Positions 19,722 through 29,127 of a stretch of DNA of 64,000 nt are shown in pieces. The position numbers were made by a program, and so were the translations under genes. The notes beneath the pieces were generated by a model, which did not search any database, had not been told where the DNA came from, and saw only the letters and a program-made list of their open reading frames with translations. Each line of letters begins with the position of its first letter. The first letter of the stretch is position 1. The stretch is from Brettanomyces bruxellensis (Eukaryota > Ascomycota > Pichiomycetes > Pichiales > Pichiaceae): contig NC_054689.1 of assembly GCF_011074885.1 (NCBI RefSeq), forward strand, positions 2,666,001-2,730,000, read 5' to 3'.

Positions 19722-21437
19722 TCAGTTTTCCTTCTCGTCATCACTCTCATTGCTGTTATTCTTCAATCTTCTTGTCCAGATGTTCTCAGCCTCAACGATG
19801 GTGCTATTATTGGCCATCATCTTGTTCATGGTCTCTATGTATTCGTCGTGAGGGTCTGAATCGTAAACTATACCACCTCCTGCTTGCAAATATGCAACAC
19901 CATCTTTCACAACCATTGTTCTAAGTGCAATACAAGTATCCATAGATTTTCCATCATAAGACCAGTGACCCACAGCACCAGCATAAACACCTCTTTTCTC
20001 CTTCTCCAACTCACCGATAAGCTGCATAGCTCTCACCTTTGGAGCACCGGAAACAGTACCAGCTGGGAAAATTGATCTGAAGGCATCAAATCTTGTTTTT
20101 CCTGGACGCAAAGTACCACTAACTTCCGAAACCAAATGCATCACGTGGGAGAAACGCTCAATCGTGAGCAACTTATCCACGCTGGTTGTCTTTGGATCAC
20201 AAACACGGTTCACATCGTTTCTGGCAAGATCAACCAACATCACGTGTTCTGCTCTATCCTTAAGTGATGACTTGAGCTGAGAAGCAAACTTGTCATCCTC
20301 CTCGGTTGTTTTTCCACGTGTAATAGTTCCAGCAATTGGTCTAGTGATCACTTTGTCGTTTATATCTGACTTCACCAACAACTCTGGCGAGGCACCAACA
20401 AGCTGGTAGTCGAGATAATCCATGTAGAACATGTACGGAGATGGATTAACGGTCCGCAAGTGTCTGTAGATGTTAAATGGGTGCAGAGATGTAGGTCTGG
20501 CAACTCTCTGGGATGGCACCGCCTGGATAATGTCACCCTTGATGATATGTGACCGGAGCTCTTTGACAAAGTGCTCATATCCATCCTCACCAATGTTAGA
20601 TTTGAATGTGTTACCCTGCTTGATCGGAGGTTGTGGAGGGTAAGGAATTGGACTCTTATGGTCGATTAAAACAGACTCTATTCTTCTCAACTCCTTCTCA
20701 GCAAGGGCATATCTCTTCTGAAGAACTTCTTTTGAGTCCGAAATGTCCACGTGCACATTGTAGATGGCCTGGAATCTTTGAAAAACGTCGTCAAATGCAA
20801 CAATTTCGTCAAAAAGCATCAGCGCTGCTTCTGGAAGTTTCAAGACATCTTTCAAAGGTCTCTTTGTCGTTGGCTCGAAGTACTTTATGCAATCATACGA
20901 AATATAACCAATGGCTCCACCACTAAGCTTTGGAATACCGGGAAGATCAGCCTGCCGAATATCTTTCAGCTCTTTTTCAAGAACAGTAAGAGGATCAACC
21001 TCTTTTCCTGCAAGTGGACCGGTCACAATGATTTTCCGGGGATTGACACCCATAAACGAGAATCTGTCAACTTGCTCGCTGTTTGTGGTACTTTCAAACA
21101 AGAAGGAAGGAGTTCTTTTCACCGTTTTGTCACCAGGTCTTGCCAATTTAAGGTAGGCCAAATGTGGAGATAGATATTCAGTGGAAAAATAACTGTACAC
21201 CGGGTAGAGGTTAGGCACCTCATCCTTTTTGAACGAGGCTCTATCTGCCTCTATTTTCTCATAGAGCTTTTCAAATGAAGGTTGAATAGGATACTGGAGG
21301 GTGATACTGTTAGTATTTGTCTAAGTATCAACTATGACTCAAAATCATCTGCTCTGTTTCAGGGCCCGGATCTCAATGCTGGATAATCGAGAGGGCGTAT
21401 TGAACACAGCCAAAGCAACAAATATACTTACACTCAT
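19722..21437 (-). CDS. TRP2: Anthranilate synthase component I (spliced)
   Basis: 525 residues from two exons: exon 1 is 6 bp (ATGAGT, 21437-21432) and exon 2 is 21293-19722. The enzyme makes anthranilate from chorismate, the first step of tryptophan synthesis, with the Trp3 glutamine amidotransferase. Exon 2 opens with YPIQPSFEKLYEKIEADRA and continues through DRFSFMGVNPRKII, SGGAIGYISYDC, PSQRVARPTSLHPFNIYRHL, IAGTITRG, HVMLVDLARNDVNRVCDP, FPAGTVSGAPKVRAM and GAVGHWSYDG, the chorismate-binding core. No in-frame ATG exists between an upstream stop and the conserved N-terminus, so splicing is needed. Feedback inhibition by tryptophan is typical of the family. Confidence 0.93.
21294..21431 (-). 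other. Spliceosomal intron in TRP2
   Basis: 138 nt. The 5' splice site is GTAAGT (21431-21426), the branch point TACTAAC is about 15 nt before the 3' end, and the acceptor is CAG (21296-21294). Splicing joins ATGAGT in frame to TATCCTATT. The intron contains an in-frame stop if it is not removed. Confidence 0.85.
21335..21341. promoter_or_regulatory. Gcn4-type site TGACTCA inside the TRP2 intron
   Basis: An exact match to the yeast Gcn4 (AP-1-like) consensus, about 100 bp downstream of the TRP2 start codon and within the intron. TRP2 belongs to general amino-acid control in yeasts. Use of this copy is inferred. Confidence 0.5.
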
Positions 21438-21678
21438 GACTTGTCAAACTCCTGCAATTGAAAATCGGGAAAACACTCAAAAAAAGAAGAGAAAAGCAGA
21501 TGATTACAGCATGTATAATGCAAATCCCAGAAGAAATTCCAGCTAAATGGAGCGAGGTTTCTTTAATTTTTCATCCATCCATCTTTTTTTTTTTTTTTTT
21601 ACTTCTTCTTTCCCCATGTATGACTGAACTCGCAACAGCCAAAAGACGCACCGATCGACGCACAATTTTTGGTCGTTC

Positions 21679-21686
21679 TGACGTCA
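21679..21686. promoter_or_regulatory. CRE/ATF palindrome TGACGTCA upstream of TRP2
   Basis: An 8-bp palindrome about 240 bp upstream of the TRP2 ATG. Gcn4 binds this CRE form as well as TGACTCA, and CREB/ATF-type factors such as Sko1 are alternatives. Confidence 0.5.
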
Positions 21687-21767
21687 AAGATACTAGACAT
21701 TACAGTTTCATGATTACATCACACTTTTATTTATACTAAAATTTGTTGCGTTGCACAACAAATCTAC

Positions 21768-22889
21768 TTATTTGTGCCTTTGAACAACGACCGAGTTTGC
21801 AAGCCCTGATTCAGCAATGGTTTGATCCTTCATAGTATCAAGAAGCTTCATAGGGAAAGTTGTGGCAAGAGTCCAAGGTCTCGTATCTTCAGTTTTATCA
21901 GCGACAAAATCAAAAATTGCAGACACGGTATCGCTGGAATTGAATCCGTGCACAATTCTCTCTCCATGAGCAAGTCTGATCTGAATTCTAGCATCACCAC
22001 TTCCTTCCTCCTCTTTCTTTTCTTCCTGCTTTTCCTCTTGCTCTTCCTCCTTCTCCTGCTGTTTTTCTTTTTGCGAATCCAGTCCTCCAACGACTATCGG
22101 CTCACCGGGAATAGGAGATCCAAGCCTTCTTCCCTCACCGATAAAACCGCCAGCCTTCCTCTTCGGTGGCTTGAATGATTCATCAAGCTTTTTCACCACC
22201 TGGACATCCACATCCTGAAACATTTGCACGTTTAAAAGTCCAAGAGGTGCTCTTCCCTGGTTTAATTCGTCTAAATACTGGCTGTTTGCAGGATCATCGT
22301 ATCTGTAAAGCTTTCCTTCGTCCACCTGGAAGCCCTCCTTCCAAAATGTAATCTTTCTGGTAACCTTTTCAGGGATCTGGGGTCTGTTAACTGCATTGGG
22401 GTCTTCAATTTTGGAAGATTCAATTTTATCCTCGACGGATCCCAACTTGTAGCCCGCACCTTTGAATTTTGGTGCCTTAGGATGCTTTATCGGCTCTCTT
22501 GTGTCTGGTTGTCCAGCCTCCCGCTCAGCTTTCTTGAGTAAGTCCTCAACAAGATTCATAGGGCTTTTTTCCTTATCATCATTTCCCTGATTATCTGGAT
22601 TCTCCACCTGCAATCCTGACTTCTCTCCTCCTGTAAAGAAGTTCTTCTCATCATCATCATCTTCCATAGGACGCTCCTCAGCATCCCTGATTTCAGCCAT
22701 TGATCTGAATTTTCGATCTGACTTCTCTTTTGGCTCTGCTGCAGGTGTTGGTCTTCTTCCCTCAGTATCACGATAGTAATCATTTAATGCTTCAGCCATA
22801 TCATTTCCATTTCTTGCAAGATACTGCTCCGCTATATCGTGCGATGCACTGGTAACATCTTCAAATTGCTTCAGCAAATCTTCCGACAT
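21768..22889 (-). CDS. SHP1: UBA-SEP-UBX cofactor of Cdc48 (p47 family)
   Basis: 373 residues. The N-terminal UBA-like domain (residues 1-45, ASHDIAEQYLARNGNDMAEALNDYY) binds ubiquitin. A charged linker contains GAGYKLG. The SEP domain (about 183-260, ITFWKEGFQVDEGKLYRYDDP...LNQGRAPLGLLNV) comes next, then the binding-site-1-type segment FIGEGRRLGS. The UBX domain fills the C-terminus (about 295-373) with the FPMK-type Cdc48-binding loop (TTFPMKLLD). A QEKEEEQEEK-type acidic coil precedes the UBX. It directs Cdc48/p97 to ubiquitylated substrates and to PP1 regulation in yeast. It is YBL058W in S. cerevisiae and keeps its neighbourhood with PTH2 and PTC3 here. Confidence 0.93.
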   Translation of the reverse strand: MSEDLLKQFEDVTSASHDIAEQYLARNGNDMAEALNDYYRDTEGRRPTPAAEPKEKSDRKFRSMAEIRDAEERPMEDDDDEKNFFTGGEKSGLQVENPDNQGNDDKEKSPMNLVEDLLKKAEREAGQPDTREPIKHPKAPKFKGAGYKLGSVEDKIESSKIEDPNAVNRPQIPEKVTRKITFWKEGFQVDEGKLYRYDDPANSQYLDELNQGRAPLGLLNVQMFQDVDVQVVKKLDESFKPPKRKAGGFIGEGRRLGSPIPGEPIVVGGLDSQKEKQQEKEEEQEEKQEEKKEEEGSGDARIQIRLAHGERIVHGFNSSDTVSAIFDFVADKTEDTRPWTLATTFPMKLLDTMKDQTIAESGLANSVVVQRHK

Positions 22890-23542
22890 TTCTTACCTTT
22901 TTGCTTTTGCCTTTTGTTTTGGATGCAGTGGTTGGAAACAGTGAGTGCTCAATTCGCCCTTAATTGAGTGCGATATCCAAATCTACGAAACGAAACTTGC
23001 CTGTGCAGAAAAGCGACTCTTTACTTAGCACCGGTAGTGGGAATTAGTTTGAAAAGGACAAGTATGCAATAAAACAGCATAAATGGTGATGGAGAGAGAA
23101 AAAAAAAGGCGACATATGAGACCTCCTAACACTTCGAGCAAACGGCTGTGCTAAGGTCTAAAAAGATGAGGATGAAAAAAAGAGAAGCGCTTAACGGCGA
23201 AACAAACAGTACATACACATAATTTACCTGTTATGACACTACAAACATATTTAAACAGTACCGATGTTGAAATCCAATTTACAGTAAAGAAGAAGAAGCA
23301 AACAAAAAAAAAAAACATATGAAAGCAAAACAGTGTAATGTATAAGAGAGAATGCGCAGGCAATATTAATGGGCTCTAAGCAAGCCAAGCCAAACCAGGC
23401 AAGACAGATGGTGTCAAGTCCGGCACAACATAACATAACGTGTAAAAGAAAACAGAGTCATGGTCATCAAAGCCGTTATAAATGTAGACGCTAAAAGTTG
23501 AATTAGAGCGTCCGGTTAAGAAAAGAGAGCACGCAAGAAAGC
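22890..23542. other. Intergenic region SHP1-MET6
   Basis: 653 bp upstream of SHP1 and downstream of MET6. A-rich runs lie near 23099-23107 and 23305-23315. No gene is recognised. Confidence 0.6.
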
Positions 23543-25852
23543 TTAATTCTTCTTGGCGTACTTGTTTCTGTAGTACTTGGCAGCAGCAACCATATTGGTC
23601 AAAGAAGCGGTGGTCTCAGGCCACTTTCTGGTCTTCAAACCACAGTCAGGGTTGCACCAGAACTTCTCAGGCTGGTAGATCTTCAAGATCTCGCCGATTC
23701 TGGCAACGAACTCCTCCTCGGAAGGAACTCTTGGGGAGTGGATGTCGAACAATCCCAAACCGATGTGGTTTGGATAGTTGGCGAACTCCTGGATGTAGTT
23801 AGGATCGTCCTTCTTGGAGAATTCGATGGAAACAACATCTGCATCCAAAGCCTTGATGTGGTTTGGATCCAAGTCGGAGTAGCAGAAGTGAGAGTGGATC
23901 TGGGTGGAGTCCTTGACACCGGAAGTTGCCAGTCTGAACGACTCGGCAGCCCACTTCAAGTATGCCGATCTCTCGGCACCGGCTCTCAAAGGCAAACCTT
24001 CTCTCAAGGCAGGCTCATCAACCTGAACGACGTTGATTCCAGCTTTTTCCAAGTCCTCGACCTCGTCTCTCAAAGAGAGGGCGAGCTGCAAAGCCTGGGT
24101 CTTCTGACTGACGTCATCTCTTGGGAAAGACCATCTCAAGATCGTCACTGGACCAGTAAGCATACCCTTCATTGGCTTCTTGGTGATGGATTGTGCGTAT
24201 ACGGAGGTCTTGACGGTCATTGGGCCTGGTCTGGACACATCTCCGACAATAATAGGAGGTCTGACGTAACGCGAACCGTAAGACTGCACCCAGCCGTTGG
24301 TGGTGAAGGCGAAACCTTTCAATCTCTCACCGAAGTACTGGACCATGTCGTTTCTTTCTGGCTCACCGTGAACCAAAACGTCCAAACCGATGTCCTCCTG
24401 GAATTTGACGACTTCCTGGATCTGCTTCTTGATGAAGGCGGTGTACTCCTCCTCGGAGATCTTACCCTTGGAGAACTTGTTTCTTGTGACACGGATCTCC
24501 TTGGTCTGTGGGAAAGAGCCAATGGTGGTGGTTGGGAAGAGGGGCAAGTGGAATTCCTCCTTCTGGATGGCCAATCTCTTTGGGAATGGCGACTTTCTGT
24601 GTGTGAGGTCATCTGTGATCTCGCTCATTCTCTTTCTGACTGCCGAGTCATTAGTGATCTCGTGCTCCTTTCTGCTCTTGACGGATTTGGCGTTTGCGGC
24701 CAACTTGTCGGTGACATCGGCTCCGGAAACGGCCTTGGCAATCGTCACAACCTCGTCAAGCTTCTGAGTGGCAAACGAGAACCAGTCCTTGATCTCTGGG
24801 TCGAGTTTCTTCTCGTTGGCAAGATCAACTGGGGTGTGCAACAACGAGGAAGACGTGGCAACAACAACTCTGTCCGAACCAACCTTCTCAATGGCCTTCT
24901 TGACCAAGGCGATGGATGAGGCAAAGTCGTTCTTCCAGATGTTTCTACCGTCAACAATACCAACAGAGAGGATCTGCTTGTCGTTGAGGATCGAAGCAAC
25001 AGACTCAAGCTGCTCTGGGTCTCTGACAAAGTCAAAGTGGAAACCAGCGACCTTCAAGCCCTTGATGGCATCCAAGTTTGGTGTGACATCGCCGAAGTAG
25101 GTGGTCAAAATCAACTCCGGAACACCTTCAACTGAAGCCAAGTAGTCGTAGGCGGTCTTGAAAGCAGCCTGGACGTTCTTTGGCAAGTCCAAAACGAGAG
25201 TTGGCTCGTCGATCTGGACGGTCTTGGCACCGGCAGCTGCCAACTTCTTCAAAAGCTCTGCGTAAACAGGAAGAAGCTTCTCAAGCAAGCTGATTGGCTC
25301 CAAGTCGAGCGAATCCTTGTCGGATTTACCCAAGTAGAGGAACGAAACCGGTCCGGCAACAACGGGCCTGGTCTCAATACCCAAGGCCTTGGCCTCCAAG
25401 TACTCATCGACTGGTTTGGAGCCGTTCAACTTGAATGTGGTCGAGTGCGAGAATGTAGGTCTCACATAGTGGTAGTTCGAGTCAAACCACTTCACCATCT
25501 CCAAAGCTGGCACATCAACGGCCTTTGTGGTCTCGGTGGCCTTTCTTTGCAAACCTCTGGCCATTGCAAAGTATGTGTCTAAGGCTGGCAAGTTGTACTT
25601 GGTGTATCTTGAAGGGATCACATTGAAGAGTGCTGACAAGTCCAAGATTTGGTCGTAGAACGAGAAGTCGTTCGAGGCAATGATATCCACACCGGCACCT
25701 TTTTGCAACTTCCAGTTGTGTGCACGGATCTCTTTTCCGGTGGCCAACAACTGGTCGGCAGTAATCTTACCGTTCCAGTAAGCTTCTGTGCTTTTTTTGA
25801 GCTCTCTGAAGGCTCCGATTCTTGGGAATCCTAGGACTGCTGATTGAACCAT
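23543..25852 (-). CDS. MET6: Cobalamin-independent methionine synthase
   Basis: 769 residues from the ATG at 25850-25852 (S. cerevisiae Met6 has 767). The frame extends upstream to 25936 with unrelated sequence. It transfers the methyl group of 5-methyltetrahydrofolate to homocysteine. The N-terminal barrel begins VLGFPRIGAFRELKKSTEAYW. The C-terminal catalytic barrel has LFPTTTIGSFPQT, VHGEPERNDMVQYFGE and GMLTGPVTILRWSF, the zinc ligands in IHSHFCYSD and NPDCGLKTRKW, and VSIEFSKKDD. Codon use is strongly biased to the set favoured in highly expressed yeast genes. In S. cerevisiae MET6 (YER091C) adjoins TRP2 (YER090W); here SHP1 lies between them. Confidence 0.97.
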   Translation of the reverse strand: MVQSAVLGFPRIGAFRELKKSTEAYWNGKITADQLLATGKEIRAHNWKLQKGAGVDIIASNDFSFYDQILDLSALFNVIPSRYTKYNLPALDTYFAMARGLQRKATETTKAVDVPALEMVKWFDSNYHYVRPTFSHSTTFKLNGSKPVDEYLEAKALGIETRPVVAGPVSFLYLGKSDKDSLDLEPISLLEKLLPVYAELLKKLAAAGAKTVQIDEPTLVLDLPKNVQAAFKTAYDYLASVEGVPELILTTYFGDVTPNLDAIKGLKVAGFHFDFVRDPEQLESVASILNDKQILSVGIVDGRNIWKNDFASSIALVKKAIEKVGSDRVVVATSSSLLHTPVDLANEKKLDPEIKDWFSFATQKLDEVVTIAKAVSGADVTDKLAANAKSVKSRKEHEITNDSAVRKRMSEITDDLTHRKSPFPKRLAIQKEEFHLPLFPTTTIGSFPQTKEIRVTRNKFSKGKISEEEYTAFIKKQIQEVVKFQEDIGLDVLVHGEPERNDMVQYFGERLKGFAFTTNGWVQSYGSRYVRPPIIVGDVSRPGPMTVKTSVYAQSITKKPMKGMLTGPVTILRWSFPRDDVSQKTQALQLALSLRDEVEDLEKAGINVVQVDEPALREGLPLRAGAERSAYLKWAAESFRLATSGVKDSTQIHSHFCYSDLDPNHIKALDADVVSIEFSKKDDPNYIQEFANYPNHIGLGLFDIHSPRVPSEEEFVARIGEILKIYQPEKFWCNPDCGLKTRKWPETTASLTNMVAAAKYYRNKYAKKN

Positions 25853-26041
25853 GATGTAATTAAATAGTGTGCGACGACTGCTAGCAGATAGGGAAGGAGG
25901 AGTTGAAATGGGGTGGGAATAACGTGTGCATGTCACTTATGCAACAGATGTTAGCTTCAATTGTGCGAATTTGCCCTACTATATATTATGTAATTATTTC
26001 GAGGGGAGATGACGGAGAATGAAAAATGTGCTTAGGGACGT

Positions 26042-26042
26042 N
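26042..26042. other. Ambiguous base (n)
   Basis: The only undetermined base. It sits next to an A/T homopolymer run and marks a weakly supported spot in the assembly. Confidence 0.95.
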
Positions 26043-26974
26043 AAAAAAAAAATTTTTCCCCTTTAGCGACGGGGGAATCGCACTTGCTGAATAAAGCGTC
26101 CCAAGGGAAATGTATAAAAAAATAAAGAAAAAGAAAAAGGAAAATGAGAAGAAGTTAGTTGTGGTGGAAATAAATGAGAAAAATATATATATATTGAGAG
26201 GATCTTTGGGCGCCATGAGGAGGATTTAACGAGGTGAAAATTCGGTTGGGATCATATGAAAATGAAACTTCGCAGGATGCCAAAGAAAGCCGTTTTGAGC
26301 CAGCCTAAAAAAAACACTTGCAAGTGCTTTTACATGGATTCTACGTATTCACCAACCTGACATCCCACACTACTGATATTAATACTATTAACTCAGCTAT
26401 TTACCAATCCTATTAACCAATCCTATTAACCATTGCTCTGCTATTACTATTAGCAATACTATACTAATCATGTAATATTGATCGTGTACATTTTCTTCAT
26501 ATTAGCTCTTTCTATACTATTTCTACCATCCTATCTATCCATCATACTTTCTCTTGACTATTACATAATGCGAAGCCGCCTTTGAACTGCTTATTATTGG
26601 CTAATTGCACTAACATCTCAAATCATGTTAATTATCATTTGCCATTAAATTCCATGCTTTCGCTCAATTATTTCTCTGGCCTTATACACCCAATTTCGCT
26701 ATTATTGCGCGTCACAGCAAGTAGCTTTGTTCTGCATGCTCAGATACAATAGCCCTGGAATTAAGCGCCGGAGTCAAATAATGGAATTTACTCAATAGGT
26801 GGAACAAAAATTTTCCAATCTTCTCTTTTCTTTTTTACTTGTTTCTATACGATGAGCGTTAAAATAGCCACAATCAAACGCCTTTTATTGTTTGATTGCA
26901 CTGTGGATTTAGGAGAACAAACGTATACCGTAATCTGGCCAAACTTTGATTTGTAATGGCACATGGTAGGGTAT

Positions 26975-26980
26975 CACGTG
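26975..26980. promoter_or_regulatory. E-box CACGTG
   Basis: The core TCACGTGA matches the Cbf1-type consensus used at yeast methionine genes. It lies 1.1 kb upstream of MET6 and 0.38 kb upstream of the DNAJC8-like gene, so its target is unclear. Confidence 0.3.
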
Positions 26981-27356
26981 ATATAACTATTAGTGTTGCG
27001 TTTATCATCCCTTGGGTGCCAAGTGAGGAGATTAGAAATGGCTTATCTCAAATATTGTAATCCAATTCCAAATGATGATTTCCGTATGAATTGAAATACT
27101 GGACAAACTCCACAATTTGGAATTGGCCTGCATATAATAAATTGTGTTGATTAGCTCCGATATGTGCAGATGCAAGCTTATATAGAACGACAAGTCGGCA
27201 ATCAGCATGGCGGTGTAAGGATGCAGCTGAAATATAAAGATTAGTGCGGACAGAAATCTGAGAGGTAAGAAAACATATGCAAACAGTAATAGAGTTGCAA
27301 TTTCGAAAAACAAGCATTACGAACACAGAACAGGTATATAAAAAGGCATATTGATA

Positions 27357-27983
27357 ATGGCGGAACATGATATAGATAGAACACTCCGGAAAGAGGAGAA
27401 AGAGTTAACAAAGGACAAAGAAATCAAGAGAATCATCCGATGCTTCAGGTTGGACTATTACACAGTTCTAGGAATTCAACCCGGAATCACTAAAGAGGAT
27501 ATAGCAAAAATATATAAAAAGAAGTCTTTGTTGATACATCCGGACAAAACTAGGAACCCGCGTGCAGTTGATGCGTTTGATTTACTTCGAAAAGCTGCTA
27601 CAGCTTTGGCAGATGATAAGAAGAGAGCTGAATTGGATAATACATGGGCAGATGCAAGAAGTGAGTTGATACAGGAAAAAGGCTGGACAGTGAATGATGA
27701 TCGGCTTGTAGGATCTGAGTTTTTGAGTGAATGGCGTGCAAAAGTGAAGGAAATACTCATAGATTCGGAATTTGTGAAAAGACTTGCCTTAAAGAGGGAG
27801 CAGGCAAAGCAAGCACGTGAAAGGCGGGAGGAAGATGAATTGAAAGAGGAGAAAAAGCGTGCTAAAAAGCAGGAGGCAAGCTGGGAGTCTCACAGGGATG
27901 ATAGAGTGCAAAACTGGAGAAAGTTCTCGAAAAAGCTCAAACACAAAAAGCAGAAGGAAAGCCGGGCCAAAGTCTTGATATAG
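27357..27983 (+). CDS. J-domain protein of the DNAJC8/Spf31 family
   Basis: 208 residues from the ATG at 27357. The J domain lies at about residues 35-95 (DYYTVLGIQPGITKEDIAKIYKKKSLLIHPDKTRNPRAVDAF) with an intact HPD motif, so it can stimulate an Hsp70. After it come a conserved basic and acidic helical region (GSEFLSEWRAKVKEILIDSEF) and a Lys/Glu/Arg-rich C-terminal coil, the layout of human DNAJC8 and S. pombe Spf31, which associate with the spliceosome. I know of no clear S. cerevisiae equivalent. Confidence 0.8.
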   Translation: MAEHDIDRTLRKEEKELTKDKEIKRIIRCFRLDYYTVLGIQPGITKEDIAKIYKKKSLLIHPDKTRNPRAVDAFDLLRKAATALADDKKRAELDNTWADARSELIQEKGWTVNDDRLVGSEFLSEWRAKVKEILIDSEFVKRLALKREQAKQARERREEDELKEEKKRAKKQEASWESHRDDRVQNWRKFSKKLKHKKQKESRAKVLI

Positions 27984-28277
27984 GAGTTTCGTTTTGTGGA
28001 AATACTCGAGTTTATATACAAAATACATGCCAACTACATGCGTGATGGTGCTTTTCCCCACATTATTATGCTATCATCTATGTTATAAATTGTCTTTCTC
28101 ATTGGCGGTAGTTCTTGCGTGCACTGCCTCGATCGATAGCGAGTAATTTTTTCCGCCTGAAAAAAAAAAGATAAAAAAGATGGATGAGATGTTAGAAGGA
28201 ACGGTAACTGTTTCATTCGTTATGTGATCACAGGATAATCAAGGAAAATTGTTGAAGAACGCGAATAGAGTTAAAAA

Positions 28278-28901
28278 ATGTCCACAAATCAAATAGTTGG
28301 GGTTGCAGCAGTCTCATTGCTTACTGGATGCTGCATAGGTGCGTTACTAACTCATCAGTGCACAAGACCAGTATCTGTCAAGCAAGAAAAGAAGGACAAA
28401 CGGATATCGAAAGATAATGCTGCAACCAAAAATACTGAAGAGAAAAGCAGTACCGTAAGCGAGGATGAAGATGAAGATGAGTCGGATGAAGAGCTCTTGG
28501 AAGTTGATTCATCCTCACTTAACAGAGTTCCAGGTGAAGTTAGAATGGCCTTAGTTGTGCGAACAGATCTTGGAATGCAGAAGGGTAAAATAGCAGCACA
28601 ATGTGGACATGCTGCAGTCACGTGCTACAAGCTGATGAGTGATGCAGACTCTAATGCAAGAAATCCAACAATGCTACGCAGATGGTATGCTGGTGGCCAG
28701 GCTAAAATTGCACTTAAATGTCCGCATGAGGAAGATATGGATCTTCTTTTTGCCAAGGCATTGAGTCTAAACATCAATGCTTACGTAGTCCATGATGCAG
28801 GTCGTACGCAGATTCCATCAGGCAGTGCAACTGTGTTGGGATTGGGTCCGGCTCCTAAATCTGTACTTGACAAAGTCACGGGTGTGTTGAAGTTGCTATA
28901 G
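28278..28901 (+). CDS. PTH2: Peptidyl-tRNA hydrolase 2
   Basis: 207 residues, against 208 for S. cerevisiae Pth2 (YBL057C). It hydrolyses peptidyl-tRNA released by stalled ribosomes. An N-terminal hydrophobic segment (VGVAAVSLLTGCCIGALLTH) anchors it, probably in the mitochondrial outer membrane. A Lys/Asp/Glu-rich linker follows. The catalytic domain (residues 93-207) has VVRTDLGMQKGKIAAQCGHAAV, LFAKALSLNINAYVVHDAGRTQIPSGSATVLGLGP and a C-terminal VTGVLKLL, as in the family. It lies 294 bp after the DNAJC8-like gene on the same strand. Confidence 0.95.
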   Translation: MSTNQIVGVAAVSLLTGCCIGALLTHQCTRPVSVKQEKKDKRISKDNAATKNTEEKSSTVSEDEDEDESDEELLEVDSSSLNRVPGEVRMALVVRTDLGMQKGKIAAQCGHAAVTCYKLMSDADSNARNPTMLRRWYAGGQAKIALKCPHEEDMDLLFAKALSLNINAYVVHDAGRTQIPSGSATVLGLGPAPKSVLDKVTGVLKLL

Positions 28902-29127
28902 GCTGGGGTTGAGAAAAGTAGAGTTACGTGAAATTAGAATTTAGAATAACCTGTGGAAAACCAGAATTACGGAAGCAGCTGTTACAGAGAAATTACGAGA
29001 TGTAGTAAACAAAACCTTGAATATATTGTGCTATATACAGAAGTAAACGAAGTCTATAAAGTGCTTAGTAAAGTATGGGTAAGGTAGAAGGAGTGAGCAA
29101 AGATCCTTCTTATCATTTGTAGATCAT

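Larger units (their letters stand above)
25853..27356. other. Intergenic region MET6-DNAJC8-like gene
   Basis: 1.5 kb serving two divergent promoters. It holds the single ambiguous base of the window, short CTATTAACCAATC repeats (about 26401-26440), a 9-bp-stem hairpin at 26871-26898 and a CACGTG E-box at 26975-26980. I see no ORF with coding character and no RNA gene. Confidence 0.6.

Noticed and set aside
23738..24919. Long plus-strand ORF (393 codons) opposite MET6
   Set aside because: Mirror frame produced by strong codon bias of MET6; no family resemblance.
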